Source: Roseivivax halotolerans (GTDB lineage: Bacteria > Pseudomonadota > Alphaproteobacteria > Rhodobacterales > Rhodobacteraceae). From it: a DNA stretch of 64,000 nucleotides. A program made the translations under genes and the position numbers. Location of the stretch: positions 248,001 to 312,000 of the forward strand of contig NZ_FOXV01000003.1 in the NCBI RefSeq assembly GCF_900115815.1, given 5' to 3'. Position 1 is the first letter of the stretch; each line of letters begins with the position of its first letter. Shown here in pieces: positions 17,659-26,058 of the stretch. The notes under the pieces were generated by a model. The model searched no databases and was not told the origin of the DNA. It saw nothing but the letters and a program-made list of their open reading frames with translations.

Positions 17659-18752
17659 TGTATGTTGCGGTCAAGGGTGGCGAGCGCGCCATCGACAACG
17701 CCCATGCCTGGCTCGCCGAGGAACGGCGCGGCGATGCGTCCGTCGCGGAGCTGAGCGTCGCGCAGATCCGCGAACAGCTCGCCCTCGCGGTGAACCGGGT
17801 GATGGCCGAGGGCTCGCTTTACGATCCGGATCTTGCCGCGCTCGCGATCAAGCAGGCACGCGGCGATCTGATCGAAGCGGTTTTCCTGATCCGCGCCTAC
17901 CGCACCACCCTGCCCCGGTTCGGCACGTCGCATCCGGTCGATACCGGCGCGATGGCCTGCGACCGGCGCATCTCGGCGACGTTCAAGGATTTGCCTGGCG
18001 GACAGGTTCTGGGGCCGACCTTCGACTATACGCACCGTCTTCTGGATTTCGCGCTCGCCGCTGAAGGCGAGGCCCCGCACACACCCGAACGCGAGGCGGA
18101 CGATGCGGCGATGCCGCGCGTGATGGACTTTCTCAACCGCGAGGGCCTGATCGAAGAAGCGCGGCCCTCCGACGACGTGCCACCCGATGTCACGCGCGAG
18201 CCCTTGGCGATGCCCGCGGACCGGGCGCTGCGGCTGCAGGTCCTGTCGCGCGCGGATGAGGGGTTCATCCTTGGCCTCGCCTACTCGACCCAGCGGGGCT
18301 ATGCGCGCAACCACCCTTTCGTGGGCGAGCTCCGCATCGGCACGGTCGCGGTCGAGATGGACGTGCCCGAGCTGGGCTTCGCCGTCGAGATCGGAGAGAT
18401 CGCGCTGACCGAATGCGAGACGGTCAACCAGTTCACCGGCTCGAAAACCGAGCCCGCGCAATTCACCCGTGGGTACGGGCTGGTCTTCGGACAGACGGAG
18501 CGGAAAGCAATTTCGATGGCGCTCGTCGACCGGGCGCTGCGCTGGGAGGAGCTTGGCGAGGACGACGTCGGCGCGCCCGCACAGGATGCCGAGTTCGTTC
18601 TCTACCATGCGGACAATATCCAGGCGACGGGCTTTCTCGAGCACATCAAGCTGCCCCATTACGTCGACTTCCAGTCAGAGCTGGAACTGGTGCGAAAGCT
18701 GCGCCGCGAGGCAAGCGCTGACGCGGACGGCCATCAGGAGGCCGCGGAATGA
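17658..18752 (+). CDS. phnI: C-P lyase core subunit PhnI
   Basis: A 364-residue PhnI starting MYVAVKGGERAIDNAHAWL, with the conserved QARGDLIEAVFLIRAYRTTLPRFG block and the C-terminal segment SALVDRALRWEELGED-like region followed by HADNIQATGFLEHIKLPHYVDFQSELEL (quoted here in parts). PhnI carries the nucleosidase activity that transfers the phosphonate to ribose C1 of ATP within the core complex. The start at 17658 gives the family N-terminus and a TGATG overlap with phnH. The stop overlaps a HAD phosphatase gene by 4 bases. Confidence 0.95.
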   Translation: MYVAVKGGERAIDNAHAWLAEERRGDASVAELSVAQIREQLALAVNRVMAEGSLYDPDLAALAIKQARGDLIEAVFLIRAYRTTLPRFGTSHPVDTGAMACDRRISATFKDLPGGQVLGPTFDYTHRLLDFALAAEGEAPHTPEREADDAAMPRVMDFLNREGLIEEARPSDDVPPDVTREPLAMPADRALRLQVLSRADEGFILGLAYSTQRGYARNHPFVGELRIGTVAVEMDVPELGFAVEIGEIALTECETVNQFTGSKTEPAQFTRGYGLVFGQTERKAISMALVDRALRWEELGEDDVGAPAQDAEFVLYHADNIQATGFLEHIKLPHYVDFQSELELVRKLRREASADADGHQEAAE

Positions 18753-19348
18753 GGGTCGATACGGTCGTCTTCGATATTGGCGGCGTGCTGGTTGACTGGC
18801 AGCCGCATCTCGCCTGGTCCGGCGAGATGTGCGAGGACGCGGCTCGCGCCTTTCTGACCCGGATCAGGTTCGAGAAGATCAACCTGGCCTGCGATGCCGG
18901 CGCGCGGTTTGAAGATGCGGCGGCTGGGTTGTCCGATAAGGAAGACGAGGCCCGGCTTGCCGCCTATGTCGCGCGCTACACCCGCACGGTTCCCGACAAG
19001 ATCGCCGGGACGTGGGATTTGCTTTACGGCCTGAAGGCGCGCGGCACGCCGCTTCACGCCATCACGAATTGGTCGGCGGAGACCTGGCCGGAAGGACTCA
19101 AGGCGCATCCCGAGCTTGACGAGGTCTTCGGCACGGTCGTCGTCTCGGGAGAGGTCGGGATCATCAAGCCCAGCACCCAGATCTATCAGCTTCTGTGTTC
19201 CCGCGCCGGGGTTGCGCCGGAACGCTGCGTGTTCATCGATGACGGATTGCATAATTGCATCGGCGCGCGGGCTGCCGGGATGGATGCCATCCACTTCACG
19301 GATGCAGGTGCTCTCGAGGCGGCGCTCGTCGAAAGAGGTCTCTTATGA
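18749..19348 (+). CDS. HAD-superfamily phosphatase, YihX-like, inside the C-P lyase operon
   Basis: This 199-residue HAD protein has motif I VVFDIGGVLVDW with nucleophile Asp9, motif II in ITNWSAETW, motif III Lys in GIIKPS and motif IV FIDDG. Gly replaces the usual second acidic residue of DxD, as in the YihX group, whose E. coli member removes phosphate from alpha-D-glucose 1-phosphate. The ATG overlaps the phnI stop by 4 bases, so it is co-expressed with the core C-P lyase. A role on a ribosyl phosphate intermediate is plausible but inferred; general HAD house-cleaning is the alternative. Confidence 0.88.
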   Translation: MRVDTVVFDIGGVLVDWQPHLAWSGEMCEDAARAFLTRIRFEKINLACDAGARFEDAAAGLSDKEDEARLAAYVARYTRTVPDKIAGTWDLLYGLKARGTPLHAITNWSAETWPEGLKAHPELDEVFGTVVVSGEVGIIKPSTQIYQLLCSRAGVAPERCVFIDDGLHNCIGARAAGMDAIHFTDAGALEAALVERGLL

Positions 19349-19350
19349 GC

Positions 19351-19530
19351 CTAGTCGCCTCCGCCATCCCCGCCGCAGGACTCCCCGTCCTCGCCCGCGC
19401 CAGACCACTCGCCGTCGAGCAGGCAGTTCAGCCAATGCGTCTCGGGCAGGGTCATACCTATGACAAGACGTCCGCCGAAAAACAGCGCGGCGCAGCCGAC
19501 CACCAGGACCAGGATCATATCGTCGGACAT
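19351..19530 (-). CDS. Possible small membrane protein antisense within the phn cluster
   Basis: This 59-residue frame has one strong membrane segment (DMILVLVVGCAALFFGGRL) and a glycine- and acid-rich C-terminal tail. A good ribosome site, AAGGA, lies 6 bases before the ATG at 19530. It occupies most of the 238-base gap between the HAD gene and phnJ but points the other way. I do not recognise it. The hydrophobic segment and ribosome site argue for a real gene; the short length and position leave doubt. Confidence 0.45.
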   Translation of the reverse strand: MSDDMILVLVVGCAALFFGGRLVIGMTLPETHWLNCLLDGEWSGAGEDGESCGGDGGGD

Positions 19531-19586
19531 CACGCGTCCTTCGCTGTGAACTCGCCCAGACCATGCTTCGCGAACGGGGCCATTTC

Positions 19587-20429
19587 ATGACCGAAACCGC
19601 TTATAATTTCGCCTATCTCGACGAGGAGACGAAGCGCATGATCCGCCGCGCGATCCTCAAAGGGCTCGCGATCCCCGGCTATCAGGTGCCCTTCGCGAGC
19701 CGCGAGATGCCGATGCCCTATGGCTGGGGCACCGGCGGCGTGCAGGTTTCCGCGGCGGTGATGACCCCCGAGGATCGCTTCAAGGTGATCGACCAGGGGG
19801 CGGATGACACGACCAACGCCGTCTCGATCCGCAAGTTCTTCGAGCGCACGGCGGGCGTCGCCACGACGACCCGCACGGAGGAGGCGAGCCTCATCCAGAC
19901 GCGCCACCGCATCCCCGAGGCGGCGCTCGCCGAAGGCCAGATTCTCGTCTACCAGGTACCGATCCCGGAGCCCCTGCGCTTCCTCGAACCGCGCGAGAGC
20001 GAGACGCGCAAGATGCACGCGCTTGAAGAATACGGGCTCATGCATGTGAAGCTCTACGAGGACATCTCGCGGCACGGGCATATCGCGACCGCCTACGCGT
20101 ACCCCGTCAGGGTCGAGGGCCGCTACGTGATGGACCCCTCGCCGATTCCGAAATTCGACAACCCGAAACTTTCCGATTGCCCGGCGATCCAGCTTTTCGG
20201 AGCGGGACGCGAGCAGCGGATCTATGCGCTGCCGCCCTATACCCGGGCGGCCAGCCTCGATTTCGAGGATTACCCGTTCGAGGCGTCGAAGGCCGAGCAT
20301 CCCTGCGCGCTTTGCGGGGCGGACGATACCTATCTCGACGAGGTGATCACCGACGATGCCGGGGGCCGGATGTTCGTCTGCTCGGACACCGATTACTGCG
20401 AAACCCGCCAGAAGGAGCGCGCGGCATGA
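19587..20429 (+). CDS. phnJ: Alpha-D-ribose 1-methylphosphonate 5-phosphate C-P lyase
   Basis: A 280-residue radical-SAM enzyme that cleaves the carbon-phosphorus bond. The characteristic cysteine set CX2CX21CX5C is intact at Cys240, 243, 265 and 271: three iron-sulfur ligands plus the catalytic thiyl cysteine. The N-terminal block YNFAYLDEETKRMIRRA and the GWGTGGVQVSAAVM region are also conserved. The start at 19587 gives the normal N-terminus; an upstream ATG adds 8 unsupported residues. It opens the second part of the operon and overlaps phnK by 4 bases. Confidence 0.97.
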   Translation: MTETAYNFAYLDEETKRMIRRAILKGLAIPGYQVPFASREMPMPYGWGTGGVQVSAAVMTPEDRFKVIDQGADDTTNAVSIRKFFERTAGVATTTRTEEASLIQTRHRIPEAALAEGQILVYQVPIPEPLRFLEPRESETRKMHALEEYGLMHVKLYEDISRHGHIATAYAYPVRVEGRYVMDPSPIPKFDNPKLSDCPAIQLFGAGREQRIYALPPYTRAASLDFEDYPFEASKAEHPCALCGADDTYLDEVITDDAGGRMFVCSDTDYCETRQKERAA

Positions 20430-21196
20430 GCCCTCTTCTCTCCGTCCGCGACATCGAGAAGCGCTACGGCGCGCATATCGGCTGCACCGGGGTCAGTTTC
20501 GATCTCTGGCCCGGCGAGGTGCTTGGCATCGTTGGCGAGAGCGGATCGGGCAAGTCGACGCTGCTGAGTTGCCTTGCCGGACACCTGGCCCCGGATCGCG
20601 GCGAGGTGATCTTCGACACCCGCACTGACGGTCCGCGCGACACGATAACCATGTCCGAGCCCGAGCGGCGGATGCTCTCGCGCACCGATTGGGCCTTCGT
20701 GCACCAGCATGCCCGCGACGGGCTTCGGATGGGCGTCTCGGCGGGCGGCAATGTCGGCGAGCGGCTGATGGCCGTGGGCGCGCGGCATTACGGCGAGATC
20801 CGCGAAAGCGCGAGCGATTGGCTCGGCCGGGTCGAGATCGACGAGGGCCGCATCGACGACCGCCCCTCCACCTTCTCGGGCGGGATGCAGCAGCGCCTTC
20901 AGATCGCGCGCAACCTCGTTACCGGCCCGCGCCTCGTCTTCATGGACGAGCCGACGGGCGGGCTCGACGTGAGCGTCCAGGCGCGGCTTCTCGACCTTCT
21001 TCGAGGGCTTGTCCGCGACATGGGGCTTTCGGTCATCATCGTGACCCACGACCTTGCCGTGGTCCGCCTTCTGGCCGACCGGCTGATGGTGATGAAATCG
21101 GGGCGCGTCGTCGAGACCGGCCTCACCGACCAGGTGCTCGACGACCCCCAGCATGCCTATACCCAGCTTCTTGTCTCCAGCGTCCTGCAGGTCTGA
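20426..21196 (+). CDS. phnK: C-P lyase ABC-type subunit PhnK
   Basis: This 256-residue ABC ATPase has Walker A GESGSGKST, an ABC signature FSGGMQQRLQIARNL and Walker B LVFMDEPTGGLDVSVQARLLDL. The oligopeptide-transporter-like C-terminal part with DPQHAYTQLL fits PhnK. PhnK docks on the PhnGHIJ core and is needed for turnover, and is not a transporter subunit. The start is fixed by the ATGA overlap with phnJ. phnL follows after 3 bases. Confidence 0.95.
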   Translation: MSPLLSVRDIEKRYGAHIGCTGVSFDLWPGEVLGIVGESGSGKSTLLSCLAGHLAPDRGEVIFDTRTDGPRDTITMSEPERRMLSRTDWAFVHQHARDGLRMGVSAGGNVGERLMAVGARHYGEIRESASDWLGRVEIDEGRIDDRPSTFSGGMQQRLQIARNLVTGPRLVFMDEPTGGLDVSVQARLLDLLRGLVRDMGLSVIIVTHDLAVVRLLADRLMVMKSGRVVETGLTDQVLDDPQHAYTQLLVSSVLQV

Positions 21197-21199
21197 GCC

Positions 21200-21883
21200 A
21201 TGATCGAGATCGAAAACGTCTCCAAACGCTTCACGCTGCACAACCAGGGCGGCGCGTCCATCGAGGTGATGACCGGCGCGGCGCTGTCGGTGCGACCCGG
21301 TGAATGCGTCGCGCTCACCGGCGCGTCGGGTGCCGGCAAGTCGACGCTGATGCGGATGATCTACGGCAATTACCTGGCCGAGACCGGACGGATCATGGTC
21401 GGCGGGCTCGACGTCGCCCGCGCCGATCCGCGCGAGATCATCACGCTCCGCCGGGAGACGCTGGGCTATGTCAGCCAGTTCCTCCGGGTCGTGCCGCGCG
21501 TGCCGACGCTCGACGTTGTGGCGGAGCCTTTGCGCGCGACCGGCACGGGAGTGGACGAAGCGCGGAGCCGCGCGGCAGACCTGCTGAGCCAGCTCAACAT
21601 TCCCGAAACGCTGTGGCAGCTTTCGCCGACCACCTTCTCGGGCGGCGAACAGCAACGGGTCAACATCGCCCGAGGTTTCGCTCACCCCTACCCGGCGCTT
21701 CTGCTGGACGAGCCGACCGCGAGCCTCGATGCGATGAACCGCGAGGTCGTGCTCGGGCTGATCGAGGATGCCAAGGCGCGCGGTGCGGCCATCGTCGGCA
21801 TTTTCCACGACAGCGAGGCGCGCGAGCGCGTCGCCGATCGCAACGTGGACGTCACCGCCTTCACCCCGAGGCGCGCGGCATGA
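21200..21883 (+). CDS. phnL: C-P lyase ABC-type subunit PhnL
   Basis: A 227-residue ATPase with Walker [10 protein letters not shown], a conserved YVSQFLRVVPRVPTLDVVAEPL block typical of PhnL, the signature FSGGEQQRVNIARGF and Walker B ALLLDEPTASLD. PhnL works with PhnK as the second ABC protein of the C-P lyase assembly. It overlaps phnN by 4 bases and lies 3 bases after phnK. Confidence 0.95.
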   Translation: MIEIENVSKRFTLHNQGGASIEVMTGAALSVRPGECVALTGASGAGKSTLMRMIYGNYLAETGRIMVGGLDVARADPREIITLRRETLGYVSQFLRVVPRVPTLDVVAEPLRATGTGVDEARSRAADLLSQLNIPETLWQLSPTTFSGGEQQRVNIARGFAHPYPALLLDEPTASLDAMNREVVLGLIEDAKARGAAIVGIFHDSEARERVADRNVDVTAFTPRRAA

Positions 21884-22422
21884 GCGGACGCCTCATCGCG
21901 GTTGTCGGCCCGTCGGGTGTCGGCAAGGACAGCCTCATCGCCGGGATCGTCGCCGTTCGGCCCGACGTAAGGCCCGTGCGCCGGACCATAACACGCGCCG
22001 CGGGACTTCCCGGAGAGGATTACGACGCGGTGAGCGACGCAGATTTCGAGACCCTAGAGGCCGAAGGCGCGTTCTGCCTTGCCTGGCGCGCGCACGGACT
22101 GGCCTACGGCATCCCGCGCGACGTTTTGCGGGATGTAAACGGCGGTGCCGAGAGGATCGTCAACCTGTCGCGCGGAGTTCTGGCTGAGGCCGACCGGGTC
22201 TTTCCCGCGCTTCTGGTTCTCAACGTCACCGCTCGGCGGGACGTTCTGGCCCAGCGGCTTGCAGCACGGGGCCGTGAGGATGCGGCGGATATAGACCAGC
22301 GGCTCGCACAGGCGGCCCGGCCGCTGCCGGATGGTCTTCACGCTGTCGAGATCGCCAATGACGGCCCGCTCGAGAACAGCGTCGCGCAGGCTCTTGCCGC
22401 GCTTGGCCCGGTTAAGGTCTGA
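21880..22422 (+). CDS. phnN: Ribose 1,5-bisphosphate phosphokinase PhnN
   Basis: A 180-residue guanylate-kinase-fold protein with P-loop GPSGVGKDS near residues 10-18 and a RPVRRTITRAAGLPGEDYDAVS segment typical of PhnN. It phosphorylates ribose 1,5-bisphosphate to PRPP, returning the C-P lyase ribose product to nucleotide metabolism. Making ribose 1,5-bisphosphate from the cyclic phosphate normally needs PhnP, which is not in this window. The start is set by the ATGA overlap with phnL. Confidence 0.93.
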   Translation: MSGRLIAVVGPSGVGKDSLIAGIVAVRPDVRPVRRTITRAAGLPGEDYDAVSDADFETLEAEGAFCLAWRAHGLAYGIPRDVLRDVNGGAERIVNLSRGVLAEADRVFPALLVLNVTARRDVLAQRLAARGREDAADIDQRLAQAARPLPDGLHAVEIANDGPLENSVAQALAALGPVKV

Positions 22423-22445
22423 ACGATGGCAACGCGCGCTCGAAC

Positions 22446-23666
22446 ATGGAATGGTCACGGGACCGGAAAGTGCAGGCTTTGATGAATTCACCCAAACACG
22501 TCGCGGGCACCGAAACGCCCGCCCCCACGGAGACGCTTTGCCTTGCCAATGCCCGGCTTGTGCTCCGCGACGAGGTCGTGAGCGGCGCCTTGACCGTCGA
22601 AGCCGGGCGCATCGCCGAGATCCGCCAAGGCACAGGCGTGCCCCGCGGCGCGGTCGATTGCGGCGGCGATTACGTGATTCCGGGGCTTTTCGAGCTGCAC
22701 ACGGATAATCTCGAGCGGCATATCGAGCCGCGTCCTTCGGTCGACTGGCCGCACCTTCCCGCGATACTCGCCCATGACGGCGAGCTTGCTTCCACGGGCA
22801 TCACCACGGTGTTCGATGCGCTGCGTGTCGGTTCCATTCACGGCGGCAAGGCGCGCTATGATCCCTATGCGCGCCGTCTTGCCGACGAGCTTCTCGCGCT
22901 GCGCTCCGAGAACGTCCTGCGGATCAGCCACTTCCTGCACCTGCGGGCGGAGATCTGTTCAGAGACGCTGCTCGAGGAGCTTGCCGATTTCGGACCCGAG
23001 GACAGGGTCGGCATCCTGAGCCTCATGGATCACACGCCCGGCCAACGGCAGTTCCGCGACACCACGCAGCTGAAAACCTACATCGCCAAGAAACGTGGCC
23101 TCGACGATGCGGAGTTCGAGGCGCATGTCGCCAATCTCAAGCGGCTTCAGGAAACCTATGGCGCAAGGCACGAAGCGGGCGCGGTGGCGGAGGCCGGCCG
23201 TATCGGCGCGGTCCTGGCGAGCCACGACGACACGACCGCCGATCACGTAGAGACGTCGCGCGCGCATGGCGTGCGGTTCGCCGAGTTCCCAACGACGCTC
23301 GAAGCGGCGGAGGCCTGCCGCGAGGCCGGGATCGCCGTCATGATGGGCGCGCCGAACGTGATCCGGGGCGGTTCGCATTCCGGCAATGTCGCCGCGCATG
23401 ACCTCGCGGCGGCGGGCCTTCTGGATATCCTGTCGTCCGATTACGTGCCCTCGGCGCTGCTCTATGCCGCGTTCCAGCTGGCCGAGGCGTGGAAGGATCT
23501 GCCGCGCGCCATCGCCACGGTCACCGCGCGGCCGGCCGAGGTGACCGGGCTCAAGGATCGCGGAACCCTCGAGACCGGAAAACTCGCCGATCTCGTGCGG
23601 GTGCATGCTTTGGGCGAAGTGCCGGTGGTCCGGTCAGTCTGGAGCCGGGGGCGTCAGGTCGCCTGA
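22446..23666 (+). CDS. phnM: Alpha-D-ribose 1-methylphosphonate 5-triphosphate diphosphatase PhnM
   Basis: This amidohydrolase-fold protein (406 residues from this start) contains YVIPGLFELHTDNLERHI (metal-binding HTD), SLMDHTPGQRQF, a SHDDTTADHV histidine block and SSDYVPSALL. PhnM removes pyrophosphate from the triphosphate made by PhnGHI before PhnJ acts. ATG 22482 would give 394 residues and is also possible; neither start has a strong ribosome site. It is the last gene of the phn cluster, ending 2 bases from a convergent kinase gene. Confidence 0.93.
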   Translation: MEWSRDRKVQALMNSPKHVAGTETPAPTETLCLANARLVLRDEVVSGALTVEAGRIAEIRQGTGVPRGAVDCGGDYVIPGLFELHTDNLERHIEPRPSVDWPHLPAILAHDGELASTGITTVFDALRVGSIHGGKARYDPYARRLADELLALRSENVLRISHFLHLRAEICSETLLEELADFGPEDRVGILSLMDHTPGQRQFRDTTQLKTYIAKKRGLDDAEFEAHVANLKRLQETYGARHEAGAVAEAGRIGAVLASHDDTTADHVETSRAHGVRFAEFPTTLEAAEACREAGIAVMMGAPNVIRGGSHSGNVAAHDLAAAGLLDILSSDYVPSALLYAAFQLAEAWKDLPRAIATVTARPAEVTGLKDRGTLETGKLADLVRVHALGEVPVVRSVWSRGRQVA

Positions 23667-23668
23667 CG

Positions 23669-25081
23669 TCAGGCCGCCTGCTCCCCGACAAGGCCCAACG
23701 GCTCCTGATCTCGATCGAGCTCGATCGTGAAGGTCGTCCCGCGTCCCGGCTCGGCGGTGAACCAGATCCGGCCCCCGTGCGCGTCGACGATACGCTTGGC
23801 GATACTGAGGCCGAGGCCGCTGCCCTCGTGGCGGCGCGTTTCGTACTGAGCGGCCTGCTGGAATTCCTGGAAAACCTTGTCATGGAATTCCTCGGGGATG
23901 CCCTCCCCGTTGTCGGAGATCGCGATCCGCGCCTTGTCGCCGCTGGCTTTGAGCGACACGCGGACATGCCCCGCGCCTTCCTTCGAGAACTTGGCGGCGT
24001 TCGACAGAAGGTTCGAGATCACCTGATCGAAGCGGCTCGGGTCGATACGCGACCAAAGAGGCTCCGAGGGCAGATCGAGATAGATCTCGGCCTTCATGCT
24101 TTCGGCGAAGGGACCGAAGCGGTCGACGATATCGCGCAGCATGGCGCCAAGGTCGGCAGCCTCGGGGTTGATCTCGATCTTGCCCGATTCCGCGCGCTGC
24201 AGAAGAAGAAGATCGCTGACCAGAGTGGCAAGACGATGGGAGTTGCGCCCGGCGACGTCGAGTGGACCTTTCATGCGGTCCGGCACCGGGCCGAGCGCGC
24301 CGGAGTTCAGCACGTCCAGCGCGCCCTTGATGGATGTCAACGGCGTACGCAATTCGTGGCTCACGGTTGCGAGAAATTGCGTCTTTGCGCGGTATGCCGC
24401 CTTTGTGCGCTCATGCTCCTCCTCGAGCGCCTTTCGACTTTTCAGATGCGCTGTATAGCTCGTCAGGAAGCTGCGCGCGCATTCCAGAAGGAACATTGTC
24501 ACGTAGATCGTCGTGAAGAAGTGCAGCCAGGTCTCCGAACCGATGCCGTCGCCGGTTACCAATATATCGCGCAGCGGAATGAACAGGATCGCAAGCACGT
24601 AGATGATGAGCCGCAGCGCCAGGATCGGCAGAAACTGGTGATTGTTGATCGCCGCGAAAATCGCGGCCGAGAACAGAACGATCATCGGCAGGAAGTGCCC
24701 GCTTTCGGGGCCCTGCAGTTCTGCCAGTGAGATCGCGAAGTAAGAGATCGCCATAGCACTGATAGCAGTGCTGATATACAGCATCGCCACCGCGCGCCGC
24801 ACTTTGTGGACGTCCCAGCACCGTACGGTGAGAATACTGCGGACCACGAAGGCGTCGATCGTCTCGGAGACCAGCGTCACGCAGAAGAAGATCGCGCCGA
24901 GCTGCCAGCTATAGTACGATGACGTCAGAACGAGCATCGTGACATAGATGATCAGCCGCTGCCCAAAGAGGCGCTGGCCCACGCGCGCGTAGTCGCGCAA
25001 CCGTCTCCGGTTGGACCAGATTTCGTCCTCACGGGCCAGAAGTGCCGGTAATTTCACCAGGATCTCTCCGGTTGTGGTCAT
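23669..25081 (-). CDS. Membrane sensor histidine kinase
   Basis: A 470-residue kinase. An N-terminal membrane module of about five to six hydrophobic segments spans roughly residues 42-203. A short coiled linker and the phospho-acceptor helix FLATVSHELRTPLTS (His242) follow. The ATPase domain has N-box DQVISNLLSNAAKFS, G1 DNGEGIPEEF and G2 GSGLGLSIAKRIVDAHGG. No PAS or HAMP domain is evident, so signal sensing is probably by the membrane module. It is divergent from a LuxI-type synthase gene, and a response regulator follows that gene, suggesting one signalling locus. The pairing is inferred from position. Confidence 0.93.
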   Translation of the reverse strand: MTTTGEILVKLPALLAREDEIWSNRRRLRDYARVGQRLFGQRLIIYVTMLVLTSSYYSWQLGAIFFCVTLVSETIDAFVVRSILTVRCWDVHKVRRAVAMLYISTAISAMAISYFAISLAELQGPESGHFLPMIVLFSAAIFAAINNHQFLPILALRLIIYVLAILFIPLRDILVTGDGIGSETWLHFFTTIYVTMFLLECARSFLTSYTAHLKSRKALEEEHERTKAAYRAKTQFLATVSHELRTPLTSIKGALDVLNSGALGPVPDRMKGPLDVAGRNSHRLATLVSDLLLLQRAESGKIEINPEAADLGAMLRDIVDRFGPFAESMKAEIYLDLPSEPLWSRIDPSRFDQVISNLLSNAAKFSKEGAGHVRVSLKASGDKARIAISDNGEGIPEEFHDKVFQEFQQAAQYETRRHEGSGLGLSIAKRIVDAHGGRIWFTAEPGRGTTFTIELDRDQEPLGLVGEQAA

Positions 25082-25110
25082 TTCGGCAATACAAACCGAG
25101 AACTCGCCCT

Positions 25111-25161
25111 CAGATAGTTCATAATACCATTGAACCTATCTGCAATTGTGTCCAGATTAGG
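25111..25161. promoter_or_regulatory. Inverted repeats in the kinase/luxI divergent promoter
   Basis: CAGATAGTTCA (25111-25121) and TGAACCTATCTG (25131-25142) form an inverted repeat with one unpaired base around a 9-base centre. A third copy, CAGATTAGG, sits at 25153-25161. The repeated CAGAT(T)AG unit in this 133-base region looks like a regulator binding site, but does not match a canonical lux box. Confidence 0.5.
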
Positions 25162-25214
25162 GAAAAAACGTGTGTGGTGTGGAAAACTCAATCACCTACG
25201 CCTGAGGCTCCCGA

Positions 25215-25955
25215 TTGTCATTTCAAGAGCGCAAAGCCGACATTGCATTTCCGGAACTCGAGCCGGAACTGCCGTCAGAGAAAAAAACCAGAAATCCGGC
25301 ATTTTTAAGGAATGTCGGATCAAGAGTCCTGCTCGCGCAGCATCCACGCCTCAAAACCAGTGTTATCTCGGTCCATAACCAACATCTTCACGGAGAGCTC
25401 TATCTCGAGTTTCTCCGCGCTCGAAAGCGCGTATTCATCGAACAGAAGAAATGGGACCTGCCCTTCGAGAAGGATCTCGAATTCGATCAATACGATACGC
25501 CACAGAGCCGTTGCGTCATCATCCACGAATTCGGCGAGGTGCTCGGCGGATTGCGCCTTTTGCCGACGACTGCACGCTGCGCGTGTTACACCTACATGAT
25601 CCGGGACGCACAGCGCGGGCTTCTGCCGGACATTCCGGATTATATCCTCTACGAAAAAGCACCGGTCGCAGATCATATCTGGGAAGGCACGCGGCTCTTC
25701 GTCTCGCAGGACATCTCGGCTGAAAGACGGGTCGGCGTGCAGACGCGCCTGATGCTCGCCATGGCCGAAACCGCCGTTGAGGCGGGCGCGACGCATGTCA
25801 TCGGGCTGGTGCCGGCCCTTTATCAGCGCTGGGTGGCACGCCTCGGGATCGGAGCACTGCCGCTCGGACCCAAGATGAACATCGACGGGGAGAACACGCA
25901 GGCCGCCGTGATGCATGTCGCAGCGGTCGCCAAAAACGGGAAGACCCACCATTGA
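25215..25955 (+). CDS. LuxI-family acyl-homoserine-lactone synthase
   Basis: A 246-residue protein carrying the invariant LuxI set with normal spacing: Arg70, Phe74, Trp80, Asp91 and Asp94 (in EFDQYD), Arg114 (in GGLRLLPT), Glu157 and Arg160 (in WEGTRLF). Such enzymes make N-acyl-homoserine lactones from S-adenosylmethionine and acyl-ACP. The only start in frame after the upstream stop is TTG at 25215, with GAGG 7 bases before it. This gives about 45 extra N-terminal residues, low in recognisable structure, compared with classical LuxI. No luxR lies nearby; the neighbours are a sensor kinase and a response regulator. Confidence 0.85.
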   Translation: MSFQERKADIAFPELEPELPSEKKTRNPAFLRNVGSRVLLAQHPRLKTSVISVHNQHLHGELYLEFLRARKRVFIEQKKWDLPFEKDLEFDQYDTPQSRCVIIHEFGEVLGGLRLLPTTARCACYTYMIRDAQRGLLPDIPDYILYEKAPVADHIWEGTRLFVSQDISAERRVGVQTRLMLAMAETAVEAGATHVIGLVPALYQRWVARLGIGALPLGPKMNIDGENTQAAVMHVAAVAKNGKTHH

Positions 25956-26058
25956 TGTTTGGGCAGGCAAGAATCCGCTCCGGCATCATTTGGCCGGGAA
26001 TATATCACAATTCGGCCTCAAAACGCTGGCTCTTTGGAAACAGTTTACGCAACTTTAA

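Noticed and set aside
25135-25161. A lux box upstream of the LuxI-type gene
   Set aside because: The dyad arms CCTATCTG and CAGATTAGG do not fit the ACCTGT-N8-ACAGGT spacing, and no LuxR gene is present.
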